Source of the DNA: JALZAA01 sp046724435
Lineage (GTDB): Bacteria > Actinomycetota > Acidimicrobiia > IMCC26256 > JACDBD01
Reading direction: 5' to 3'
Length of the DNA stretch: 28,462 bases
Assembly (NCBI GenBank): GCA_046724435.1
Contig: JBKOWN010000041.1
Location: forward strand, 1-28,462
Below, piece by piece: positions 7,136 through 14,774 of this stretch. The first letter of the stretch is position 1; every line of letters starts with the position of its first letter. The notes beneath the pieces are model-generated. The model was not told the DNA's origin. It saw only the letters and a list, made by a program, of their open reading frames with translations, and did not search any database. The translations under genes were made by a program, and so were the position numbers.

Positions 7136-7191
7136 GGGCCGTCCGGTGCCGATGCGTGCAGGGACCATGACAGTGCCGGTCTGTGCAGGCA

Positions 7192-8409
7192 TCAGTGGTC
7201 GGCGGGCCAGTCGAGGCGCATGACCCGGACCGAGCCGCCTTCGGCGACGCCGTCGCCGTCGGGCAGGAGGGCAAGGCCGTTGGCGGCGGCGGTGGCCGAC
7301 AGCACGTTGCTGGCCTGCTCGCCGGTGCGAGCGGCCAGGTAGGCGTCGCCCTCGGCGCGCACACGTACCCGGTCGAGGTGCAGCTTGCCGTCCGGCTTGC
7401 GCGGCATTGCGCGCTCCGCCGTCGCCGTCACCTCCGGCCGGTACCGCGCCGCGTGCCCCATCATCAGGAGCAACGCGGGCCGAGCGAAGAGCTCGAAGCT
7501 CACCAGCGAGGACACGGGGTTGCCGGGCAGTCCGAACACCGGGGTCCCGTCGATCACGCCGAACGCCAGCGGCTTGGCCGGCTTGATCGCGACCTGCCAC
7601 GACTGCATCCGCCCGAGACGCCCCAGCGCCGCCTTCACGTAGTCGAAGTCGCCCACCGAGACGCCCCCGCTCGTGAGGACAGCGTCGCAGCTCGCGAGGG
7701 CGTCCTCGAGCGTGCGCGTGATGATGCTCTCGTCGTCCGGCGCCAGCCCGAGATCGGCGGCGTCGGCACCGGCAGCGGCGACCTGGCCGAGAAGCATCGG
7801 GCGGTTCGAGTCGCGGATCTGCCCCGGCCGCAATGGGCCGCGCTCGATGAGCTCGTCGCCGGTGGAGAGGACGCCGACACGCGCCCGCGGCACGACTTCG
7901 ACGTCTTCGAAGCTCGCGCTGGTCAGGACGCCGAGGTGAGCGGGCCCGAGCGGTGTGCCGGCTGGGAACAGGAGATCGCCGGCCGCGAGATCTCCACCGA
8001 CCGCTCGGACGTGATCGCCGGGGCGCGCTGGGTGCAACACCCGGACCGCGTCGCCGTCGCGCTCGGTGTACTCGACCATCACCACCGAGTCGGCGCCGTC
8101 GGGCATCGGTGCGCCGGTCATGATCCGGACGGCCTCACCCTCGCCGACCGGCTGCGTCGGCGCCCGTCCGGCCGGCAGCTCACCTGCGACGGTGAGCCGG
8201 ACCGGCGCCTCGGGGCCCGCGGCAGCGATGTCGGCGGCGCGCACCGCATAGCCGTCCATAGCGGTGTTGGCGAAGGGCGGCACCGCCTCGCCGGCGATCA
8301 CGTCCCGCGTCGTGACGAGCCCGAGCGCGTCGCGCACCGGAACCGTGACCGGCGCGAGCGGCGACACCTCGCCGAGGATCTCGCGCTGGACGTCCGCGAG
8401 GGGGATCAC
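7192..8409 (-). CDS. moeA: Molybdopterin molybdenumtransferase MoeA / gephyrin-like Glp
   Basis: 405 aa, full length. MoeA inserts molybdate into adenylated molybdopterin; actinobacterial paralogue Glp instead works at the divisome with GlpR. Landmarks are PPFANTAMDGYA (residues 44-55), RIMTGAPMPDGAD (95-107), VGVLSTGDEL (178-187), DSNRPML (200-206), TSGGVSVGDFD (246-256), IKPAKPLAFG (275-284) and GLPGNPVSS (293-301). The GTG at 8409 lies 8 nt after galU. It shares an operon with moaA/moaC and is near a GlpR-like gene, so either role, or both, is possible; sequence alone does not separate them. Confidence 0.93.
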   Translation of the reverse strand: MIPLADVQREILGEVSPLAPVTVPVRDALGLVTTRDVIAGEAVPPFANTAMDGYAVRAADIAAAGPEAPVRLTVAGELPAGRAPTQPVGEGEAVRIMTGAPMPDGADSVVMVEYTERDGDAVRVLHPARPGDHVRAVGGDLAAGDLLFPAGTPLGPAHLGVLTSASFEDVEVVPRARVGVLSTGDELIERGPLRPGQIRDSNRPMLLGQVAAAGADAADLGLAPDDESIITRTLEDALASCDAVLTSGGVSVGDFDYVKAALGRLGRMQSWQVAIKPAKPLAFGVIDGTPVFGLPGNPVSSLVSFELFARPALLLMMGHAARYRPEVTATAERAMPRKPDGKLHLDRVRVRAEGDAYLAARTGEQASNVLSATAAANGLALLPDGDGVAEGGSVRVMRLDWPADH

Positions 8410-8417
8410 GCGACCGG

Positions 8418-9299
8418 TCAGGCGAGGCCGCGCCGGCGCACGACTTCGACGATCATCGCCTCGACATCCGCGGCGAGATCGGGCCGGTCGAGCGCGAGCT
8501 CGAGGTTGGCCCGCAGGAAGTCGTGCTTCATGCCGGCGTCGTAGCGGCCGTGTGTGAAGCGGCGCCCGACGACCATCTCCTCCTCGAGCAGCACGCCGAT
8601 GGCATCAGTGAGCTGGAGCTCGCCGCCCGCGCCCGGCTCGATGCCATCCAGTGCGTCGAAGATGCCAGGACGGAGCACATAGCGGCCGATCACCGCGAGG
8701 TTGGACGGCGCGTCCTCGGGCTTCGGCTTCTCGAGCACGGACCGCAACCGGAAGACGTCCCCGTCGATGTGCTCGACCACTGCGCACCCGTACGACGAGA
8801 TCTCGTCCGGCTCGACCTCGAGCAGCGCGACCACAGACGCCTGCTCCCGGTCGTGGATCTCGATCATGCTGCGCAGGAGCGCCGCGTCGTCGACCATCAC
8901 GTCGTCGCCCAGCAGCACCGCGAAGGACTCGTTCCCGATGTGCGGGCGAGCCACCGCCACCGCGTGCCCGAGGCCGAGGGGCTCGTGTTGGCGGACGAAG
9001 TGGAGGTCGGCGAGGTCCGCGAGCGCCTGGACCTGCTTCAGGAGGTCGTGCTTGCCCTTCCGCTCGAGCGCCTCCTCGAGCTCGGGCTCGCGGTCGAAGT
9101 GGTCCTCGATCGCTCCCTTCCCCCGACCGCTCACGACGAGGATGTCGCGGATGCCGGCGCGGACCGCTTCTTCGACGACGTATTCGATCGTCGGGCGGTC
9201 GACGATCGGCAGCATCTCCTTCGGGATGCTCTTGCTCGCCGGCAAGAAGCGGGTCCCCAACCCGGCGGCCGGGATCACGGCCTTGCGCACCGTGGACAT
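8418..9299 (-). CDS. galU: UTP-glucose-1-phosphate uridylyltransferase
   Basis: 293 aa. GalU makes UDP-glucose from UTP and glucose 1-phosphate for glycolipid, polysaccharide and trehalose synthesis. The nucleotide-binding signature is AVIPAAGLGTRFLPASK (residues 7-23), PKEMLPIVD follows (26-34), and LLGDDVMVD and GGELQLTDAI are typical of the family. The ATG at 9297-9299 was chosen. A GTG one codon upstream (9302) overlaps the plsY stop (TAGTGATG) and is equally close. The gene sits between plsY and moeA in the same operon, the usual actinobacterial place for galU beside glp. Confidence 0.95.
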   Translation of the reverse strand: MSTVRKAVIPAAGLGTRFLPASKSIPKEMLPIVDRPTIEYVVEEAVRAGIRDILVVSGRGKGAIEDHFDREPELEEALERKGKHDLLKQVQALADLADLHFVRQHEPLGLGHAVAVARPHIGNESFAVLLGDDVMVDDAALLRSMIEIHDREQASVVALLEVEPDEISSYGCAVVEHIDGDVFRLRSVLEKPKPEDAPSNLAVIGRYVLRPGIFDALDGIEPGAGGELQLTDAIGVLLEEEMVVGRRFTHGRYDAGMKHDFLRANLELALDRPDLAADVEAMIVEVVRRRGLA

Positions 9300-9301
9300 C
9301 A

Positions 9302-9907
9302 CTAAGAGACGCTATCGCCCGGCGGGTCACGCCCCAGCCCGGGCTCCTCGCCCCGCACCAGGCGGCGCAGGTTCGGCACGTGACGGGCGAGGATCACGAG
9401 CGCGAGTCCGGAGGTGATGATGATGTCGCCCCACGAGTTGCCCGTCACGGCGACAAGCACGGGGAAGGCGACGGTGATGATGATCGACGCCACCGACGCC
9501 TTCCGGAATCCCCGAGCGATCACGAACCACACGAGCGCGAGCCCGAGCGCGATCAGCGGGTAGATGACCGCGAGCACCCCGCCCGCGGTCGCCACGCCGC
9601 GCCCGCCGCGGAACCGGAACGTGATCGGCAGCACGTGCCCGACGACGGCGGCGAAGCCGAGCATGAAGGCGCCCCGATGGCCGTCGATGACGAGCCCCAC
9701 CGCGGACGGCACCGCGCCCTTGGCGAAGTCGCCGACGAAGACGATCAGCCCCGCCTTCCAACCAGCCAGCCGGTACACGTTGGAGGCGCCCGGGTTGCGA
9801 GACCCCTCCGTCAGGACGTCGTGCCCGGTGGCCCGAGCGACGAGCGCGGCCGTGGGGAACGAACCGAGGAGGTAGGCGACGGGGAGGAGGAGCAAAACGC
9901 CCGGCAC
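9302..9907 (-). CDS. plsY: Glycerol-3-phosphate acyltransferase PlsY
   Basis: 201 aa, the usual size of this polytopic membrane enzyme, which acylates glycerol 3-phosphate from acyl-phosphate in phospholipid synthesis. Family motifs are LLGSFPTA near the N-terminus, GSRNPGASNVYR (motif with Ser, Arg and Asn), VVGHVLPITFRFRGGRGVAT (His and GG-GVAT loop) and a C-terminal Arg-rich end after ILARHVPN. The GTG start at 9907 begins right before the first membrane segment; upstream frame sequence is not PlsY-like and crosses the regulatory region. It is the first gene of the plsY-galU-moeA cluster. A CIRCE-like operator lies 11-37 nt upstream. Confidence 0.93.
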   Translation of the reverse strand: MPGVLLLLPVAYLLGSFPTAALVARATGHDVLTEGSRNPGASNVYRLAGWKAGLIVFVGDFAKGAVPSAVGLVIDGHRGAFMLGFAAVVGHVLPITFRFRGGRGVATAGGVLAVIYPLIALGLALVWFVIARGFRKASVASIIITVAFPVLVAVTGNSWGDIIITSGLALVILARHVPNLRRLVRGEEPGLGRDPPGDSVS

Positions 9908-9917
9908 TCCGGTAGCA

Positions 9918-9944
9918 TTAGCAGTCGAATACCGAGAGTGCCAA
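9918..9944. promoter_or_regulatory. CIRCE-like HrcA operator between plsY and fmdB
   Basis: TTAGCAGTC, 9 nt, GAGTGCCAA. The CIRCE consensus is TTAGCACTC-N9-GAGTGCTAA; each half differs at one position and the 9-nt spacer is exact (16 of 18 bases). It lies in the 72-nt divergent gap, 35 nt before the FmdB ATG and 10 nt from the plsY GTG. It overlaps a plausible minus-strand -35 (TTGGCA) and a plus-strand TAGCAT -10. HrcA repression of one or both directions is inferred. Confidence 0.6.
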
Positions 9945-9979
9945 CGGCGGTCGCCGGGGCACGGGAGCCGAGGACGGCG

Positions 9980-10360
9980 ATGCCGACGTACCAGTACCGG
10001 TGCGCGAAGTGCGGTGAGCAGTTCGAGCTCTGGCAATCCATTCACGACGACGCCCTGCAGAAGCACCCGGGCTGCGGCGGGTCGGTCACCAAGGTGATGG
10101 CCCCGGCCGGGATCGTCCTCAAGGGATCGGGTTTCTACCGGACCGACAGCCGGGCCGGGGGCAAGAGGGGCGGGTCCCACGACAAGGAGCCGGCCAAGGA
10201 CGGCGCCACGAGCGGCAACGGCTCGGGCACCGACTCCGACGGCAAGGGCTCGAAGAGCGAGAAGACGAAGGACTCGAAGGAGTCGAAGGACGCCAAGCCG
10301 TCCACGGACTCCAAGCCGACGAAGAGCGCCGGCTCGAAGCGCGACACGTCCTCGACGTAA
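9980..10360 (+). CDS. FmdB-family zinc-ribbon protein
   Basis: 126 aa. The N-terminal FmdB/CxxC regulatory domain begins MPTYQYRCAKCGEQFE, with Cys8 and Cys11 as the first knuckle; the second is HPGC (His29, Cys32) where many relatives have Cys-x2-Cys, followed by GGSVTKVM. A glycine motif GSGFYRTD (residues 49-56) closes the domain. From residue 60 the chain is a highly charged Lys/Ser/Asp/Gly tail, probably disordered. The function of this family is unproven; a regulatory role is suggested from the formamidase fmdB locus. GAGGACGGCG gives a ribosome site 6-9 nt before the ATG. It is divergent from plsY across the CIRCE-like operator. Confidence 0.88.
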   Translation: MPTYQYRCAKCGEQFELWQSIHDDALQKHPGCGGSVTKVMAPAGIVLKGSGFYRTDSRAGGKRGGSHDKEPAKDGATSGNGSGTDSDGKGSKSEKTKDSKESKDAKPSTDSKPTKSAGSKRDTSST

Positions 10361-10457
10361 CTTTCGCCACGCGCGGGCGACTCTCCCACCGTCTCCCCGA
10401 TTCACCTCCCCTTCGCGGCGCGCGCCGGCGCGTCACCGCTCGAGAAGGGGATTCAAC

Positions 10458-11140
10458 ATGTCTCGCCGTTCACCGCGCGCCGTCCTCCTGTGGCTCGGCG
10501 CGGTCCTCGTCGCCGTCGTGACGGCCGTCCTCGTCGCGACCGACCTCGCCGACTTGCACCGGCGGGCCCACTCGCTCGGTGCCCCGCGACCTGTCGCCGT
10601 CGCGGCTCGTGACCTTCCACTCGGCTCGACGATCGAGGGGGGCGATCTCCGGTCGCGCACGGTGCACCGTTCGCAACTCCCGTCCGACGCCGTGTCACCG
10701 CGCGCCGCCGCAGGTCGCGTGGTGGCCGTTCCGGTGGTGCGGGGCGCGTTCGTGGTCGGCCGCAACCTCGCGCCACGCCGTCGCACCGGCCTGGACGGCG
10801 CAATCCCGCCCGGTATGCGCGCCCTGCGCATCGTGGCGCGAGACGCGCTGCGCCCACCGGTGGGCAGCTCGGTCGACGTGCTCGTGACGTTCGAGTCCGG
10901 CGACCCGAGCGCCGGGAGCACGCCGACGGTGGTCGCGGCGCGAGGAGTGCTCGTGCTCGGTACCGATGACGCGCCCGCCGCGGTCGAGACGCGCGCCGGC
11001 GACGGCAAGGCGGCGGGTCAGGGGTCACCCTGCTGGTCGCCGACGACGACGCACCGAAGCTCGCTTTCGCGTCCGCAGCCGGGGTCGTCACTCTCGCGCT
11101 CGTCCCGCCCGAGGACGGCGCCCGGGCGTCGAGCGGCTGA
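10458..11140 (+). pseudogene. SAF-domain (CpaB-like) protein, frameshifted
   Basis: The ATG at 10458 (GAAGGGG upstream) opens a protein with an N-terminal membrane helix (residues 8-27) and a SAF domain (VAARDLPLGSTIEGGDLR and ALRIVARDALRPPVGSSVDV), as in CpaB/RcpC-type pilus-assembly or secretion proteins. The open frame then runs on to 11939 with Arg/Pro-rich nonsense overlapping the HAD gene. A frame change at the GGGG run (11021-11024) restores GVTLLVADDDAPKLAFASAA and a natural TGA at 11138-11140, as expected for the C-terminal end of the SAF protein. One missing G explains it. This may be a sequencing/assembly error or a real mutation; if corrected, the protein would be about 227 aa. 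Confidence 0.75.
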
Positions 11141-11157
11141 CGGGCGACACGCGCCGG

Positions 11158-11163
11158 TAACCT
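11158..11163 (+). promoter_or_regulatory. Putative leaderless -10 element (TAACCT) of the HAD gene
   Basis: TAACCT is followed by 6 nt and the GTG at 11170. CTGACG at 11136-11141 is a possible -35 with a 16-nt spacer. No Shine-Dalgarno is present before the GTG. Confidence 0.55.
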
Positions 11164-11169
11164 CCACGC

Positions 11170-11898
11170 GTGGACGCGCCGGTCGAAGCCGTGATCTGGG
11201 ACTATGGCGGCGTCATCTCGAGCCCGCTGTTCCGCGGCATCGGCCGTTTCGAGACCGACATGGGCTACCCGCCCGGCTCCATCCTCGAACTGATTTTCGG
11301 GGAGACCGCATACATCGGCACGGAGGGGAACCCCGCCGGCGGCGATCCCGTCGACGGCAGCGCCGCGAAAGCCGCCTCCGCCGTCACGCACGACTGGCAT
11401 CGCCTCGAGGTGGGCGAGATCGCCTTCGACGAGTACATGACCGGCGTCATCGAACGGGCGCCGGCGGTGCTCGGCCGCGAGATCGACCTCGACGCCTACC
11501 AGCGTTTCACCCGCGACATGCCGCTCGGCATCAACTGGCCAGTGGTGCACCGGATCAGGCGCCTCCGGAGCGACGGGCTGAAGATGGGGTTGCTCACGAA
11601 CAACGTGAAGGAGTTCGGCTCCGCGTGGCGGGCGACGTTCCCGGTCGACGAGCTGTTCGAGGTCGTCGTCGACTCGAGCGAAGTCGGCATGCGCAAGCCC
11701 GACCCGCGCATCTACCTGCTCACATGCGAACGCCTCGTCGTGCCCCCGGCGGCAAGCGTCTTCGTCGACGACAACCGCGACAACGTCGAGGCTGCCCGCG
11801 CCGTCGGCATCGAAGCGGTGCACTTCGGCGACGAGCCGCTCACCGCGATCAGCGAGCTCGACTCGATCCTCGAGCGGCGCGGGACGCGCTCGGACTGA
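11170..11898 (+). CDS. HAD-superfamily hydrolase (ACAD10/epoxide-hydrolase N-domain type)
   Basis: 242 aa. The four haloacid-dehalogenase motifs are visible: nucleophile Asp11 in IWDYGGVI (9-16), Thr143 in LLTNN (141-145), Lys176 in GMRKPDP, and the acidic pair in FVDDNRDN (198-205, Asp200 and Asp201). Motif I is DxG rather than DxD, as in the phosphatase-like domains of soluble epoxide hydrolase and ACAD10, so the general acid may differ. Substrate unknown. The GTG start is given by the leaderless-type TAACCT; homology begins at once. It is convergent with tldE, with a hairpin between. Confidence 0.88.
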   Translation: MDAPVEAVIWDYGGVISSPLFRGIGRFETDMGYPPGSILELIFGETAYIGTEGNPAGGDPVDGSAAKAASAVTHDWHRLEVGEIAFDEYMTGVIERAPAVLGREIDLDAYQRFTRDMPLGINWPVVHRIRRLRSDGLKMGLLTNNVKEFGSAWRATFPVDELFEVVVDSSEVGMRKPDPRIYLLTCERLVVPPAASVFVDDNRDNVEAARAVGIEAVHFGDEPLTAISELDSILERRGTRSD

Positions 11899-11924
11899 CC
11901 CTCACCCGAAGACCGTTGTCACGA

Positions 11925-11947
11925 AAACGCGCTCCATGAGCGCGTTT
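11925..11947. terminator. Bidirectional hairpin between HAD gene and tldE
   Basis: AAACGCGCTC, loop CAT, GAGCGCGTTT: a perfect 10-bp stem with A-rich and T-rich bases at its foot, in the 73-nt gap between convergent genes. It is well placed as a terminator for both directions. Confidence 0.75.
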
Positions 11948-11971
11948 CAGTGCCCACGCTTGAGGCGGAAG

Positions 11972-13339
11972 CTATTCACCGCTCATCGTCATCTCGGTCA
12001 CGAGCAACGTCATGCCGGCGCCGCCGCCCGGCAGCCAGGTCAGATCAGAGCCGATCTGGCCCACGTCGAGCAGGATCCGCTGGAGGGTCGAGGCGATCGT
12101 CACCTCACGCACGGGCTCGGCGAGCGCGCCGTCACGGACCATGAGCCCTTCGGCGCCCACGGAGAAGTCGCCGCTCACGGGGTTGGTGCCCGAGTGCAGC
12201 CCGCTCACCGACTGGACGTACAGCGCCATCGGCACGGACGCGAGGACCTCGTCGGGCCCGAGTGGGCCCGGCTCAAGGTACAGGGCGCGCGCTCCGACGC
12301 CGGGCGTCGACTTGAAGCCGCCCCGCACGGCCGACCCGGTCGTGGCCGCGCCGGACCGGCGGCCGGTGTAGGTGTTCTGCAGATAGCCGAGCAGCACGCC
12401 ACCCGCGATGAGGTCGACGGGTCGGGTCGGGACGCCCTCGGCGTCGTGACTGGCGGCGCCGAGCGCGTCAGCCAGGGTCGGGTCGTCGCGCAGTGTCACG
12501 GCGGGCGCGGCGACCTGCTCGCCGTCGCGCCCGACGAACATGGAGCGGTTCTTCAGCACCGATTCGCCGCCCAGCGCGGACCCGAGGATGGCGAGCAGCG
12601 AGCGCGTCACGAGCGGATCGAGCACGACAGGCAGCCGTTGCGTACGCGGCTTCGTCGCGCCGAGCAACCGCACCGCGCGTTCCGCGGCCGTGCCGGCGGC
12701 TTCGGCGGCGTCGAGGTCGTCGAACGCGCGGCCGGCGGAGAACCCGTAGCCGGTCTGCGTGTCGTCGGTGTCGCCGGCGATCGCGAACGACGAGCACGAG
12801 CACATCGTGCGCCGGCTCGTCGCCGACACGCCGACTGAGCTCGCCACTGCCGCCTCGACCGCGGTGTCGCCGTACCCGGCCGACTCGACGCCCCGCACGC
12901 GCGGGTTCGCGGCGCGCGTCGCCCGTTCGAGCTCGATCGCCAATGTCACCTTGTCGTCCGGCGGCACTGCGAGGAGCGACTCGCGCCACACGTCGAGCGG
13001 TGCGGGTGCCACCGTCTCGAAGTCGGACGGCGCCGCCAGGCCGTTCCACTCGTCGGGCTCGCCGAACGCGGCGTTGTCGCGCGCCTCGTCCAGCGTCTCG
13101 TCGACGACCGCCCGCTCGAGAGACCCGGCCCAGGCGAAGCCCTGCCGGTGGTCGCTGATGACGCGCACGCCGACGCCCTCGACCCCCGCCATCGACAGCG
13201 ACTCGACGTCCCCGTCGAAGACGCGCACCTCGGTCTCGCGTGAGCGCACGACGTACGCCTCGACCTCCTCGCCGGCCCGGGCCGCGCCGGCAACCCGCTG
13301 GGCGAGGTCGAGCAGCTCGCCGGACGGCGCGTCACTCAC
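11972..13339 (-). CDS. TldE/PmbA-type subunit of metalloprotease
   Basis: 455 aa, full length for the TldE (PmbA) partner, which lacks the HExxxH zinc site and pairs with TldD to degrade or trim peptides. Family features are GVGVRVISDHRQGFAWAG near the N-terminus, a central ESAGYGDT region, VVLDPLVTRSLLAILGSAL, and the C-terminal SGLHSGTNPVSGDFSVGAEG. The GTG at 13339 is chosen because it overlaps the tldD stop by 8 nt, so the two are translationally coupled. Known substrates in other bacteria include microcin precursors and CcdA; no peptide gene is seen nearby, so a housekeeping role is likelier. Confidence 0.93.
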   Translation of the reverse strand: MSDAPSGELLDLAQRVAGAARAGEEVEAYVVRSRETEVRVFDGDVESLSMAGVEGVGVRVISDHRQGFAWAGSLERAVVDETLDEARDNAAFGEPDEWNGLAAPSDFETVAPAPLDVWRESLLAVPPDDKVTLAIELERATRAANPRVRGVESAGYGDTAVEAAVASSVGVSATSRRTMCSCSSFAIAGDTDDTQTGYGFSAGRAFDDLDAAEAAGTAAERAVRLLGATKPRTQRLPVVLDPLVTRSLLAILGSALGGESVLKNRSMFVGRDGEQVAAPAVTLRDDPTLADALGAASHDAEGVPTRPVDLIAGGVLLGYLQNTYTGRRSGAATTGSAVRGGFKSTPGVGARALYLEPGPLGPDEVLASVPMALYVQSVSGLHSGTNPVSGDFSVGAEGLMVRDGALAEPVREVTIASTLQRILLDVGQIGSDLTWLPGGGAGMTLLVTEMTMSGE

Positions 13340-14723
13340 CGGCGGTGCCGCCGATGGTCAGCTCCGACACGCGCAGCGTCGGTTGCCCGGCGGAGACGGG
13401 CACGCCCTGACCGAACTTCCCGCACGTGCCCGGCCAGGTCCCGAAGTCGTTACCGAGCGCGTCGACGTGGCGGAGGGTCTCGGGACCGTTGCCGATGAGG
13501 TTGGCAGCGCGTACCGGCTCGGTGATCTCGCCGTTCTCGATGAGGTACGCCTCGGTCATCCCGAAGACGAAGTCGCCCGTCGCCGTGTTGACTTGCCCGC
13601 CTCCGAGCTGGGCGCAGTAGATGCCGTACGGCGTCTGGCGCACGATCTCGTCAGGGTCGTCCTCGCCCGGGAGGAGGTACGTGTTGGTCATTCGCACCAT
13701 CGGGAGGTGCTGGTAGGTCTCGCGCCTGCCGTTGCCGCTCTGCTCCCGACCCTCCTTCCGGGCCCGGATCAAGTCCCACATGTAGTCGGTGAGGACGCCG
13801 CCCTCGATGAGCACGTTGTGGCGCGCCGGCGCTCCCTCGTCGTCGATGGCATAGGCGCCCCATTCGCGAGCGAGCGTCCCGTCGTCGACCAGCGTGACGA
13901 GCGGTGACGCGACCTGCTCGCCGGCGCGGCCCCGGAACACGGACGCGTCCTTGGCGACGAGGTCGGCTTCGAGGCCGTGACCGCACGCTTCGTGGAACAG
14001 GACGCCACCCGCGCCCTTCTTCAGCACGACCGGCAGCTTGCCCGTAGGCGCGGGTCGGGCCCGCAGCATCGTGAGCGCCCGGCGGGCGGAGGTCCGCGCC
14101 ACCTCCTCCGGGTCGACGTCGTCGAAGAGCTCGAAGCCGACGGTGCGGCCCGGCGCTTCCATCCCCGTCTGCATGCCGGTGTCGGCGACGGCCACGGTCT
14201 GCACGAAGAATCGCGTGCGCACCTGATCGTCCTCCGCCAACAGCCCGTCCGAGTTCGCTACGAGGATGCGGCGGCGCGAGTCCGCGTACGAGACGCTGGC
14301 CTGCCGGATGGCGTCGCCCTCGGCCCGGGCAGCGTCGTCGGCCCGTGCCAGCATCTGCACCTTCCGCGCCTTTTCCACCGACTCCGGGAGCACGAGCACC
14401 TCGTGCGGCGGCGTGACGGGCCGACGCTCGAGCCCGACGACGTTGGTCGTTCCCTCCCCGCCGCGCGCGGCAGCGGCCGCCGCGCCCGCGGCTTCCCGTA
14501 GACCCGCCTCCGACAGGTCAGCGGTGTGCGCGAACCCGGTCGTCTCGCCGCGCACCACCCGGATGCCGGCACCCCGATCCCGACCCGACGTGAGCTCCTC
14601 GACTTTGCCGTCGTCCAGGCGCGCCGACGACGCGCGGCGGTCCTCGGCGAAGACCTCCGCGAAGTCACCGCCGGCGCGCAGCGCAGCATGGAGCGTCCGA
14701 TCGAGAACCTGTTCGTCGATCAC
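13332..14723 (-). CDS. tldD: TldD metalloprotease subunit
   Basis: 463 aa. TldD carries the zinc motif HEACGH (residues 244-249) following GAGGVLF, plus the typical C-terminal IGNGPETLRHVDALGNDF and the core LGGGQVNTATGDFVFGM. With TldE it forms a heterodimeric protease acting on unfolded or linear peptides. The GTG at 14723 was chosen over upstream codons because GGGGAGG lies 6 nt before it and homology begins there; the longer open frame upstream crosses the divergent thioesterase gene. It overlaps tldE by 8 nt. Confidence 0.94.
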   Translation of the reverse strand: MIDEQVLDRTLHAALRAGGDFAEVFAEDRRASSARLDDGKVEELTSGRDRGAGIRVVRGETTGFAHTADLSEAGLREAAGAAAAAARGGEGTTNVVGLERRPVTPPHEVLVLPESVEKARKVQMLARADDAARAEGDAIRQASVSYADSRRRILVANSDGLLAEDDQVRTRFFVQTVAVADTGMQTGMEAPGRTVGFELFDDVDPEEVARTSARRALTMLRARPAPTGKLPVVLKKGAGGVLFHEACGHGLEADLVAKDASVFRGRAGEQVASPLVTLVDDGTLAREWGAYAIDDEGAPARHNVLIEGGVLTDYMWDLIRARKEGREQSGNGRRETYQHLPMVRMTNTYLLPGEDDPDEIVRQTPYGIYCAQLGGGQVNTATGDFVFGMTEAYLIENGEITEPVRAANLIGNGPETLRHVDALGNDFGTWPGTCGKFGQGVPVSAGQPTLRVSELTIGGTAGE

Positions 14724-14762
14724 GACGCCTCCCCTGTTCGGTTTTGCGACGGTCGCCACCGC

Positions 14763-14768
14763 TACCCT
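14763..14768 (+). promoter_or_regulatory. Putative leaderless -10 element (TACCCT) of the thioesterase gene
   Basis: TACCCT, 6 nt (ACGCCG), then GTG at 14775. No ribosome site precedes the GTG. The same six-base spacer sequence recurs before the start at 18238. Confidence 0.55.
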
Positions 14769-14774
14769 ACGCCG

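Noticed and set aside
7124..7191. A molybdenum-cofactor riboswitch before moaA
   Set aside because: Only 68 nt lie between the genes and no conserved stem arrangement is evident; the -10-like element sits 6 nt from the ATG, leaving no leader.
10458..11939. A single 493-residue protein reading through the SAF gene and the HAD gene region
   Set aside because: After the G-run the sequence becomes Arg/Pro/His-rich and overlaps a well-supported HAD gene in another frame; the natural SAF end is in the shifted frame at 11140.
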